Under the pieces are notes generated by a model that saw only the letters and a list, made by a program, of their open reading frames with translations, had not been told where the DNA came from and did not search any database. A stretch of DNA of 13,160 nucleotides, taken from Chloroflexota bacterium. Its GTDB lineage: Bacteria > Chloroflexota > Anaerolineae > UBA3071. Position numbers and translations under genes: made by a program. The stretch is taken from positions 5,215 to 18,374 of the forward strand of contig JACNHM010000419.1 in assembly GCA_014383605.1 (NCBI GenBank), read 5' to 3'. Shown here piece by piece: positions 7,435-13,160 of the stretch (within the stretch, counting starts at the first letter, position 1; the number at the start of each line of letters is the position of its first letter).

Positions 7435-8702
7435 CGGGAGCCCCCGTACAGGCGCGGCAGCCGCTTCTTCCACGCCGTGGGCAGCACCGTATCAATGGCG
7501 TCATCCACGGCGACGATGCCCAGCATTTCAGTGGTCTCGGCATCCACCACCGGGACGGCCAACAGATCGTACTTGGCCATCAGGTAGGCCACGTCCTCCT
7601 GGGAGGTGAGGGGGCCCACGGTCAGCGGCGATTCGTCGGACTGTTCCGCCAGGGGCTGATCCGGCGGGGCCATGACCAGGTCGCGCAGGCTGACCACGCC
7701 GCGCAGGTGACGCTCCACATCGAGGATGTACACGTAGGGCATGACCTCGTCGTCCTGGGCGTCAGGCGACCCACGCAGGTACTCCAGCGCCTCGGCAGCG
7801 CGCAGGCCGGTGGGCACCCAGGCGAATTCGGTGGTCATGATGCCGCCAGCCGAGTCCTCGGGGTAGCCCAGGAGCGCCTGCACGTCCCCGGCGTCCTCGT
7901 CCTGCATCAGCTCCAGGAGCCGGGCGCTGGTCTCGGCCGGCAGGTCGGCCAGCAGGTCGGCGGCCTCGTCCGGCCCCATCTCCTCCAGGATGTCGGCCGC
8001 CCGCTCGGGGGTTAACTGGGAGAGCGCGGCCACCTGGACCTTCGGCGGGCTCTCCTCCAGGGCGTCGGCCAGCGTCTCGTCGTCCAACTGAGCCAGCAGG
8101 GCATGGCCGGTCCTGCGGTCCAGGTCGTTCAGGATCGCGGCAATGTCCGCCGCCGGCAGTTGGCTGATCTTGTCGCGCGAGATACGCAGGCGCAACGGGT
8201 CCTCGTGTTGTAGGGGGGCGACATCTTCCCAGGGGATGACACTCTCCGGCAAGCGGCGGTGCAGGCGCCGGGCGATGGCGCTGACAGGCCGTTCCACGCC
8301 CAGACGCCGCAGCAGCCCCCGGCCCCCCACGTCCACGCCGGCCAGGCAGAAACGATCCTCCACCCTGGCGATCTGCAGATCGTTGACCCGCACGACGCGC
8401 CGTCCCTCGGTATCCACGATCTGGCGATCCAGGACCCGCTCACCCAGCGGCAGCTCGTTGCCGCTCGGCGTGTAGGGCCGGATATTCTCCTTGGGGACTT
8501 TGAGCACGATGCTGGGGAACAACTCGCTGATCTGCTCGGCGGAGATGAGGTGCGCCGGCGCGCCGTGGTCCTTCAACATCAGCGCCACGATGGGGGGAAA
8601 CGGCTGCTCCAGGTTTCCCACCAGGATGTCGGCGCACTTTCCCACGGGGCGGCTCCAGGCATCCCAAACCTTTCGACCTTGAACCTGGCTCAGGTACAGC
8701 AT
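7431..8702 (-). CDS. PRC-barrel / MgtE N-domain / CBS-pair protein lacking the MgtE channel domain
   Basis: A 423-residue soluble protein. Residues 1-77 are a PRC barrel and about 85-135 resemble a second one. Residues about 178-285 are the helical MgtE intracellular N domain (repeated AADIL and AADLL units, ending in YPEDSAGGIMTTEF, 280-293). Residues about 288-345 and 355-410 form a CBS pair (SLRDLV, AVPVVD, GIVAVDDAIDTV). In MgtE these two modules bind Mg2+ and close the pore when cytoplasmic Mg2+ is high; here the C-terminal five-helix channel is absent. The ATG at 8702 is chosen because AGGAGG sits 5 nt upstream and the PRC fold begins at once; a GTG at 8798 in the same frame would read through a terminator-like hairpin. 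It overlaps the Nramp-like permease by 4 bp, so it probably gates or senses for that permease. Confidence 0.87.
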   Translation of the reverse strand: MLYLSQVQGRKVWDAWSRPVGKCADILVGNLEQPFPPIVALMLKDHGAPAHLISAEQISELFPSIVLKVPKENIRPYTPSGNELPLGERVLDRQIVDTEGRRVVRVNDLQIARVEDRFCLAGVDVGGRGLLRRLGVERPVSAIARRLHRRLPESVIPWEDVAPLQHEDPLRLRISRDKISQLPAADIAAILNDLDRRTGHALLAQLDDETLADALEESPPKVQVAALSQLTPERAADILEEMGPDEAADLLADLPAETSARLLELMQDEDAGDVQALLGYPEDSAGGIMTTEFAWVPTGLRAAEALEYLRGSPDAQDDEVMPYVYILDVERHLRGVVSLRDLVMAPPDQPLAEQSDESPLTVGPLTSQEDVAYLMAKYDLLAVPVVDAETTEMLGIVAVDDAIDTVLPTAWKKRLPRLYGGSR

Positions 8703-8988
8703 GGGTTCCTCCTCAGGTGATAGATATGGACGATTGAGACGCCACCGGCCAGGCACGGAAAAGGGCCGCAGAACGAACTGCGGCCCTCGGCGGCTCACGA
8801 CACCTCAGTGAGGAAGGGCTATCAGTCTGCTCCGCTGGACTCCTTTTGGAACGTGCCGCGTTTGGACGGGTCTGCGGCGTCCTGCTCTGTTTTGCTGGTT
8901 TCTCTGGGTGATTCAGACGTCATGTCTCACAAAGGCCTCAGTACAGGGAGGCCGCCTCGGCAAACGAACCAACTCTCACAACTCGTAA
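8703..8988 (-). promoter_or_regulatory. Long structured 5' leader, possible metal-responsive attenuator
   Basis: About 280 nt separate the predicted transcription start from the ATG at 8702. From 5' to 3' the - strand contains: a 6-bp stem GGCCTC/GAGGCC (8953-8948 with 8939-8934); a possible H-type pseudoknot (8882-8855); and the terminator-like hairpin (8787-8759). GGCGGCC at 8956-8950 can instead pair with GCCGCC at 8794-8789, or with GGCCGC of the terminator 5' arm, so pairing of the first stem and of the terminator arm are mutually exclusive alternatives. I found no M-box (ykoK) or yybP-ykoY core. Regulatory role is inference. Confidence 0.45.
8759..8787 (-). terminator. Terminator-like hairpin in the leader of the MgtE-N/Nramp operon
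   Basis: Perfect 10-bp stem, AGGGCCGCAG/CTGCGGCCCT (arms 8778-8787 and 8762-8771), with a 6-nt loop. On the - strand it is followed by TTTT, then CC, so the U tract is short. It lies between the promoter at 9017-8990 and the start codon at 8702, about 57 nt upstream of that start, which suggests attenuation rather than end-of-operon termination. Confidence 0.6.
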
Positions 8989-8989
8989 C

Positions 8990-9017
8990 ATTGTACTCCG
9001 GATGCTATTTTTGTCAA
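8990..9017 (-). promoter_or_regulatory. Sigma70-type promoter of the MgtE-N/Nramp operon
   Basis: On the - strand TTGACA (9017-9012) and TACAAT (8995-8990) are separated by 16 bp. The -35 is a perfect match and the -10 matches 5 of 6. Start of transcription is expected near 8983. Confidence 0.7.
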
Positions 9018-9084
9018 GCTGGCCCACAGGAACAAGAAGTCATCATGAACCGCATTCACCACAACGCATGAAAACGTGGTAGAA

Positions 9085-9245
9085 TCCGGGTGCACGACTG
9101 GCACAGAGGTCGGTTTTCAAATCTGGTGCCGCGAGCCTGTTCAGTAGTCGGACTCGGACACCTGCAGGCACCGCCGACCGTCGCCTGTGGGAGGCTGGCG
9201 AGGAGTTGCACTCCGAGCCCTTGGTCGGCAGTACAACTCTCTCCC
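9085..9245. other. Intergenic sequence with nested inverted repeats; candidate structured RNA or dispersed repeat
   Basis: No convincing gene is seen between 9018 and 9280. Nested stems can form: GGTCGG (9108-9113) with CCGACC (9174-9179), and inside it GGTGCC (9125-9130) with GGCACC (9167-9172), leaving an 11-nt bulge on one side and a single base on the other. A second hairpin pairs GAGTTG (9203-9208) with CAACTC (9234-9239), with a competing local palindrome at 9202-9214. A TAGAAT hexamer at 9080-9085 could be a + strand -10, but its -35 is poor. The strand is not determined, and no known RNA family is recognised. Confidence 0.4.
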
Positions 9246-9250
9246 ATCGT

Positions 9251-9293
9251 ACCAATCTACCGACCTACCAATGTACCAATCTACCAGCTACCA
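9251..9293. repeat. Degenerate 7-8 bp repeat array (ACCAATCT / ACCGACCT units) at the 3' end of the beta-CASP gene
   Basis: Units of the ACCAATCT, ACCGACCT, ACCAATGT, ACCAGCT type follow one another on the + strand. Read on the - strand, the array encodes the last residues (VGSW) and the TAG stop of the beta-CASP gene. Bases 9252-9270 recur exactly, in inverted orientation, at 10712-10730. Confidence 0.8.
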
Positions 9294-10681
9294 ACCTCCC
9301 CCCGCTCCGGCACGCGCACATCGCGCAGGCCCAGTTCTCGCACCCCCTCGGCCAGCACGAAGGCCGCCTCCTCCTCGCCGTGGACGAGGAAGACCTGGCG
9401 CAGCCGCTGGCGGTCGAAACCTTGCACCCAGGCCAGCAACTCGCCCTGATCGGCGTGGGCGCTGTAGCCTTCGATGCGCTCCACCTCCGCCCGCACGCGG
9501 TGCTCCTCGCCAAAGATGCGCACCCGCTCTTCGCCGTCGAGGATGCGGCGGCCCAGCGTGTGCTCGGCCTGGAAGCCGACAAAAAGGATGGTATTGGCCG
9601 CGTCGCCGATGTTGTTCTTCAGGTGATGCAAAATGCGCCCCGCCTCGCACATGCCCGAAGCGCTGATGATGACCGCCGAGTCACGCAGGAAGTTGAGGGC
9701 CTTGGAATCTTCCACGTCGCGGATGTAGCGCAGCCGCCGGAAGCCGAAGGGATCGCGCTGCCGGTCGCTGTTGAGGAATTCCCGCATCTCCTCGTCGTAG
9801 CATTCGGGGTGCAGGCGGAAGATCTCGGTCACGTTGACCGCCAGGGGGCTGTCCACGAAGATGGGCAAATCGGGGATCTTGTGGGCGTCGGCCAGGCGGT
9901 GCAGCGCGTAGACCAACTCCTGCGTGCGGCCCACGGCGAAGGAGGGGATGATCACCTTGCCCCGCCGCTGGTAGGTGTCGTTGATCACGCGGCGCAGCGT
10001 GCGCTCCGCCTCTTCCCGGCTCTCGTGCGAGCGGTTGCCGTAGGTGCTCTCCATGATCAGCACGTCCGCCTGACGCACCTTCTCCGGATCGCGCAGGATG
10101 GCCAGACCCGGCCGGCCCAGGTCACCGGAAAAAACCAGCCGCCGCGTTTGGCCTTTTTCCTCGATGTCCAACACGGTGATGGCCGAGCCCAGGATGTGGC
10201 CGGCGTCGCCGAAGGTCAGCCGCACGCCAGGGGCCACGAGGAAGGGCCGTCCGTAGCCGATGGTGACGAAGGAGGGCAGGGACGCTTCGGCGTCCTGGCG
10301 GGTGTAGAGCGGCTCCACCGGCGGCAGCCCCTGGCGCTGGCGGCGCTTGTTAACGTAAAACACGTCCTGCTCGTGGATGTAGCCGCTGTCGCGCAGCATG
10401 GCCGCGCACAGGTCGCGCGTCGCCGAGGTGCACCAGACAACCCCCCGGAAGCCCTGCTTCACCAGGTTGGGCACGTTGCCCGAGTGGTCAATGTGGGCGT
10501 GGGACAGGATGACGGCGTCAATGCTGGCCGGCTCGAAAGGGAAGTTGAGATTGCGCTCGTAGGTCTCCTTGCGGCGGCCCTGGAAGAGGCCGCAATCGAG
10601 CAACAGCCGTGCGCCGTTGGCTTCCACCAAGTGCATGGAGCCGGTGACGGTGCGTGTCGCGCCGAGAAATGTGAGTTGCAT
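9281..10681 (-). CDS. Metallo-beta-lactamase/beta-CASP RNase (CPSF73/TTHA0252-like)
   Basis: A 466-residue cytoplasmic nuclease of the CPSF-like beta-CASP group, expected to cut RNA with two zinc ions. The metallo-beta-lactamase motifs are complete: HAHIDH (61-66), H162 in DAGHILGS, D187 in SGDLGRP, and later H409 in YSAHAD and H434 in FLVHGE. The beta-CASP insertion carries VDSPLA (276-281) and [11 protein letters not shown] (340-350). Its length is normal for the bacterial single-chain enzymes; there is no KH domain or RNase J C-terminal domain. The ATG at 10681 is preceded by GAGGAGG, which overlaps the TGA of the upstream EEP gene (15 bp gap), implying cotranscription. The last few residues and the TAG stop come from a repeat array. 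Function as an RNA-processing enzyme is a family inference; the target is unknown. Confidence 0.9.
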   Translation of the reverse strand: MQLTFLGATRTVTGSMHLVEANGARLLLDCGLFQGRRKETYERNLNFPFEPASIDAVILSHAHIDHSGNVPNLVKQGFRGVVWCTSATRDLCAAMLRDSGYIHEQDVFYVNKRRQRQGLPPVEPLYTRQDAEASLPSFVTIGYGRPFLVAPGVRLTFGDAGHILGSAITVLDIEEKGQTRRLVFSGDLGRPGLAILRDPEKVRQADVLIMESTYGNRSHESREEAERTLRRVINDTYQRRGKVIIPSFAVGRTQELVYALHRLADAHKIPDLPIFVDSPLAVNVTEIFRLHPECYDEEMREFLNSDRQRDPFGFRRLRYIRDVEDSKALNFLRDSAVIISASGMCEAGRILHHLKNNIGDAANTILFVGFQAEHTLGRRILDGEERVRIFGEEHRVRAEVERIEGYSAHADQGELLAWVQGFDRQRLRQVFLVHGEEEAAFVLAEGVRELGLRDVRVPERGEVGSW

Positions 10682-10696
10682 GGCGGTTGTCCCTCC

Positions 10697-12625
10697 TCAC
10701 TTGGATGATGATGGTAGGTCGGTAGATTGGGAAACTGGGAAATTGGTAGTCAGTGCCACCTCGACGACTACCAACCGGTGATCGGACGCCGTGGACGGGA
10801 GCACCTCGGCGGCGGTGGGCTGCAAGTCCCGCACCCAGACGAAGTCAATGCGGTTCTTGGGCCTTTCCGAAGGCGAAGTGAGCAGCGGCTCCGTGCCGGT
10901 GGCGACGAAGGGGTCCACGAAGCCGGCGGCGGCGATGCGCTGGTAGACCGGCGAATCGGGCGTGGAGTTGAAATCACCGCCGAAGAGGGCCGGCCCTGGA
11001 TGTTCCTCGATGAAGGCCAGCGCGCCCGCAAGCTGCCTGGCCCGCTCCTCCGGCGACAGCCCCAGCCAGATGCCGAAGGCGTTGACCGGGCCACGGCCTG
11101 TGTCGAGTTTGGCCCAGACGATGCCCGTCTGCTCCTCCGCGCTGGGCAGCAGCCGCCCGCCCTGGTCGAGCAGCGGATAGCGGGAGAGTAAGGCGATGCC
11201 GGTCAGCCCCTCCACGCAGGGCAGGGTGACCTCTCGCATGCCCAGCCGCCGCGCCAGCCACAGCGCATCGTCCACGCCGTAGGAGGTGATGCGGCCAGCG
11301 TCCACCTCCTGCAGGAAGACGATGTCGGCGCCGCTCTCCTCGATGGTGCGGGCCTGCGCTTCCAGGCTGAGCTGCCAGGGGGTGTTGTAGCCGTAGTGCA
11401 TGTTGTAGGTGGCGGCGCGCAGGGTCGTGGCCGGTTCAGGCATCGGCAGCGACGCCGGCCAGGCGACGGCGGCGCAGAGGATGACCAGCAGCAGCGGCCC
11501 GGCAACAAGCTGCCACAGCGGCGCCGCTGAGGGATTGGGCAGCACCGGCTGTCCCCGTCGCAGCGCGGCCAGGGTGACGATCAGCACGGCGACGAAGAGG
11601 ATAGGCTGCCCCGTGCCGCGGAAGAAATCCAGGGTGTAGGCGTAGGTGAAGGCGAAGGCGTAGGCGAAGTTGAGCAGCAGGAAGAGGACGAGCCCCAGCG
11701 CCAGACCCAGGCCGGGGCCACGATGCGGTTTCTCAGCGCGGGCACGCCGCGCGCCGCCCAGCACCAACAGCAGCGCCCCTTGCGCCACCAACAGCCCCGC
11801 CGTGGCCCACGGCGGCGCGGCCTCGAACCCGACGATCATCGCCAGCAGCGTGAACAGGACGAGCCAGGCAGACCGCCGACTCTCGCCCAGCCGCAGCCGC
11901 TCGTACCCGCCGGTGACGTAAGCCAGCCAGGCCAGCAGCGTGACCAGCATCAGCAGCGGGGCGATGAGGCTGTAGCTCGCTCCGCTCACGCGGGCCACAG
12001 CGTTGGGGAAATCGAGCAGCGACGTCTCCAGGAAGAGCGCCGCGCCCACGGCCAGCCCGCCCAGGAGGCCCAGCCGCGCCTGCGGTTCGGCTTCTTCTTC
12101 AGCAGGCCGCCGCCAACCGAGCCAGGCGACGACGGCCAGCGCCAGCGACAGCACTGCCTGCACCGGCAGCCAGGCGGGTCGCAGGCCGAGGTCAAACGTA
12201 TGGCCCAGCGTGCGCAGCAATTGGTCGCCAACCAGTGCGGCGATGAAGGCAGGCATGAAGAGCCGCGACCGCCTGCGCGCCAGCGTGGCCAGGTAGAGCG
12301 AACCGGCGGCGGCGACGAGCACCCCGGCCACCAGCCGCACGCCGGGGTCGTTGACCGTCAGCGGGATGCGGGCAGCGAAGGCCACCAGCGCGGCCCCGAA
12401 GAGCGTCCGTCGCTGCGCCCGTGCCCCCCGCGGCGCCAGCAGCGGGCAGAGCAACGCCAGCAGCACCAGCAGCACCTTGACCACTGCGGCCAACGTGAAC
12501 GGTCCTTCAAAGACGGCGTCGTAGATGACGCCGAAGAGCACGGAAAAGAGCACCCGCAGCGCCTGCAGGAAGAAGAGCAGCACGGCGGCGGCTTCAATGG
12601 AGCGGAACGCATTTCGTCTGTTCAT
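10697..12625 (-). CDS. Polytopic membrane protein with C-terminal endonuclease/exonuclease/phosphatase (EEP) domain
   Basis: A 642-residue protein. Residues 1 to about 390 are strongly hydrophobic, with roughly ten helices. From about 400 to 625 there is a complete EEP (DNase I-like) domain: TYNMHYG (about 405), FLQEVDAG with the metal-binding Glu (about 435), GGDFNSTPDSP (about 548), RIDFVWV (about 590) and SDHRLVVVEV (about 612). The family hydrolyses phosphodiester or phosphate-ester bonds in nucleic acids, inositol phosphates or lipids. Fusion to a multi-helix membrane part suggests a membrane lipid or lipid-linked substrate; eukaryotic Cwh43 has a comparable layout, but homology is not shown. 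The ATG at 12625 has GAGGAG 8 nt upstream. The final ~17 residues (TNFPVSQSTDLPSSSK region) are encoded by a heptamer-type repeat. Followed 15 bp later by the beta-CASP gene. Confidence 0.82.
   Translation of the reverse strand: MNRRNAFRSIEAAAVLLFFLQALRVLFSVLFGVIYDAVFEGPFTLAAVVKVLLVLLALLCPLLAPRGARAQRRTLFGAALVAFAARIPLTVNDPGVRLVAGVLVAAAGSLYLATLARRRSRLFMPAFIAALVGDQLLRTLGHTFDLGLRPAWLPVQAVLSLALAVVAWLGWRRPAEEEAEPQARLGLLGGLAVGAALFLETSLLDFPNAVARVSGASYSLIAPLLMLVTLLAWLAYVTGGYERLRLGESRRSAWLVLFTLLAMIVGFEAAPPWATAGLLVAQGALLLVLGGARRARAEKPHRGPGLGLALGLVLFLLLNFAYAFAFTYAYTLDFFRGTGQPILFVAVLIVTLAALRRGQPVLPNPSAAPLWQLVAGPLLLVILCAAVAWPASLPMPEPATTLRAATYNMHYGYNTPWQLSLEAQARTIEESGADIVFLQEVDAGRITSYGVDDALWLARRLGMREVTLPCVEGLTGIALLSRYPLLDQGGRLLPSAEEQTGIVWAKLDTGRGPVNAFGIWLGLSPEERARQLAGALAFIEEHPGPALFGGDFNSTPDSPVYQRIAAAGFVDPFVATGTEPLLTSPSERPKNRIDFVWVRDLQPTAAEVLPSTASDHRLVVVEVALTTNFPVSQSTDLPSSSK
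10712..10750. repeat. Degenerate heptamer repeat at the 3' end of the EEP gene, inverted copy of 9251-9293
   Basis: Units such as GGTAGGTC, GGTAGATT, GGGAAACT, GGGAAATT on the + strand. The 19-mer TGGTAGGTCGGTAGATTGG (10712-10730) is the exact reverse complement of 9252-9270. It lies inside the EEP reading frame and encodes its tail. Confidence 0.8.
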
Positions 12626-12647
12626 GGTCTGGTCTCCTCACTCAGGA

Positions 12648-12682
12648 AGATGCAAGATGCAAGATGCAGGATGCAGGATGCA
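12648..12682. repeat. Heptamer array (RGATGCA)x5
   Basis: AGATGCA three times followed by GGATGCA twice, perfectly in phase, in the 111-bp gap between the EEP gene and the HEAT-repeat gene. Ten bases separate it from a second array. Confidence 0.9.
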
Positions 12683-12692
12683 ATGGCCTCAC

Positions 12693-12727
12693 GTCTCTTG
12701 TTTCTTGCCTCTTGCTTCTTGCCTCTT
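12693..12727. repeat. Heptamer array (GYYTCTT)x5
   Basis: GTCTCTT, GTTTCTT, GCCTCTT, GCTTCTT, GCCTCTT in phase: five pyrimidine-rich units of a different sequence from the neighbouring array. Together the two fill most of the 111-bp gap 12626-12736, which holds nothing else apart from the EEP ribosome-binding site (GAGGAG). Confidence 0.9.
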
Positions 12728-12736
12728 GCTGGGCCT

Positions 12737-13099
12737 TCACCCCCGCGGCCCTCTCCACCACCCCGTGATCTCGGCTAACGCACCCAAGAAGGCAGCCCAG
12801 GCGGCGAAGGCAGCCAGCATCCAGGCGTTGGCCTGGAAACCGGGCAGGTAGAGGACGGCCAGGATGTAAGCCAGGGGTGGCAGCGCCATGGCCAGGACGA
12901 GTGCAGCCCGTTGCAGTCTCCGCTTCCGCCTCTCCCGCCGTTCCCGCCGCACCTTCAAGGGCACCCACTCGTCCCCCGGGATGGGCTTGCCTTCCAGCAG
13001 CTTCGAGAGCGCTTCGTGCGCCGCGTTGCGCACATCGCTGTCGGCATCATGCAAGGCTCGGTTGAGTGCAGCCAGCACCTTCGGCGTCGCCTGTCCCAA
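12737..13099 (-). CDS. Short HEAT-repeat protein with two membrane helices; N-terminus possibly truncated
   Basis: A 120-residue frame. Residues 1-36 match one HEAT-type alpha-helical repeat (LGQATPKVLAALNRALHDADSDVRNAAHEALSKL pattern). A basic stretch follows (RRERRERRKRRLQR, about 51-64), then two hydrophobic helices (about 65-85 and 90-112). The frame opens right after an in-frame TAA (13100-13102), and its only early start is the TTG at 13099, whose natural reading as Leu would fit the middle of a HEAT array. So this is either a genuine TTG-initiated gene or the 3' remnant of a longer HEAT protein. A TATAAT box at 13111-13106 ends 6 bp before the TTG, compatible with leaderless initiation. 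No ribosome-binding site is seen. Function unknown; HEAT repeats mediate protein contacts. Confidence 0.6.
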   Translation of the reverse strand: MGQATPKVLAALNRALHDADSDVRNAAHEALSKLLEGKPIPGDEWVPLKVRRERRERRKRRLQRAALVLAMALPPLAYILAVLYLPGFQANAWMLAAFAAWAAFLGALAEITGWWRGPRG

Positions 13100-13105
13100 T
13101 TAGAC

Positions 13106-13111
13106 ATTATA
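13106..13111 (-). promoter_or_regulatory. TATAAT -10 box upstream of the HEAT-repeat gene
   Basis: A perfect TATAAT on the - strand in a locally AT-richer stretch. No good -35 is present 16-18 bp upstream. Transcription would begin near 13099, the putative TTG start. Bases 13112-13160 contain no gene that I can support. Confidence 0.4.
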
Positions 13112-13160
13112 GCGATTTAAGCGCTGATGGCTCGATAGTGCCACGGCCTGAAGTTCAACC

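Noticed and set aside
6073..7587. A 504-codon open frame on the + strand
   Set aside because: It is antisense to the Nramp-like permease and its translation is rich in His, Gln, Arg and Ala without any domain; long antisense frames are expected in GC-rich genes.
8762..8787. Bidirectional terminator
   Set aside because: The + strand lacks a T tract after the stem; only the - strand orientation is plausible.
8703..8988. M-box (ykoK) or yybP-ykoY riboswitch
   Set aside because: The characteristic conserved stretches of either class were not found by eye; a covariance search would be decisive.
8808..9071. An 87-codon open frame on the + strand
   Set aside because: It lies over the leader and promoter of the opposite operon, lacks a ribosome-binding site, and its translation resembles nothing known.
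9100..9175. tRNA-like fragment (TTTTCAAATC resembling a Sec or Ser anticodon arm)
   Set aside because: No acceptor stem pairing, no T-loop TTCGANNC, and a poor anticodon stem on either strand.
9206..10708. A 500-codon open frame on the + strand
   Set aside because: Antisense to the beta-CASP gene, whose motifs are complete; the opposing translation has no recognisable fold.
12648..12727. CRISPR array
   Set aside because: The units are contiguous 7-mers without spacers and there are no cas genes in the window.
11723..12778. A 351-codon open frame on the + strand
   Set aside because: Antisense to the membrane part of the EEP protein and runs through the heptamer arrays; composition is not protein-like.

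Overview
The window is a GC-rich piece of a bacterial chromosome. Its gene content (PMT-type glycosyltransferase, PIG-L deacetylase, beta-CASP nuclease, Nramp-like permease, MgtE-N/CBS protein, membrane-anchored EEP phosphatase) and its many 7-8 bp tandem repeat arrays, some running into coding sequence, suggest a Chloroflexota bacterium (Anaerolineae/Caldilineae type). That placement is inference from style, not from a marker gene. I see no rRNA, convincing tRNA, transposase, phage gene or CRISPR array.

Layout. Bases 1-2909 hold two + strand genes: the 3' part of a uroporphyrinogen-decarboxylase-like (URO-D) gene, and a 720-aa multi-pass glycosyltransferase that overlaps it at a GTGA junction. 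All remaining genes (2929-13099) are on the - strand and converge on this pair. In their order of transcription they are: a short HEAT-repeat membrane protein (13099-12737); a membrane protein with an endonuclease/exonuclease/phosphatase domain (12625-10697); a beta-CASP metallo-beta-lactamase RNase-like protein (10681-9281); a non-coding stretch of about 580 bp; a PRC-barrel/MgtE-N/CBS protein (8702-7431) overlapping by ATGA an Nramp-related permease (7434-6181); a membrane-anchored PIG-L deacetylase (6100-4601); a GNAT acetyltransferase (4534-3830); and a Nudix-GNAT fusion (3873-2929) that overlaps it by 44 bp.

The most interesting unit is the pair 8702-6181. A soluble MgtE-like regulatory module (MgtE N domain plus two CBS domains, without the MgtE membrane channel) is translationally coupled to an Nramp-fold permease whose metal-site motifs differ from classical Mn/Fe Nramps. 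This suggests a split Mg2+ (or Mg2+/Mn2+) uptake system. It is preceded by a good sigma70-type promoter and a leader of about 280 nt that contains a terminator-like hairpin and competing pairings, as in a riboswitch or attenuator. I do not recognise a known Mg2+ or Mn2+ riboswitch class in it.

The second theme is a set of heptameric or octameric tandem repeats at seven places: two inside the glycosyltransferase gene, the rest in or at the edges of intergenic gaps. One 19-bp core occurs in inverted orientation on both sides of the beta-CASP gene, and the arrays there encode the C-terminal tails and supply the stop codon or its surroundings for two genes. A further intergenic stretch (about 9085-9245) can fold into nested stems and may be a structured RNA or a dispersed repeat element.
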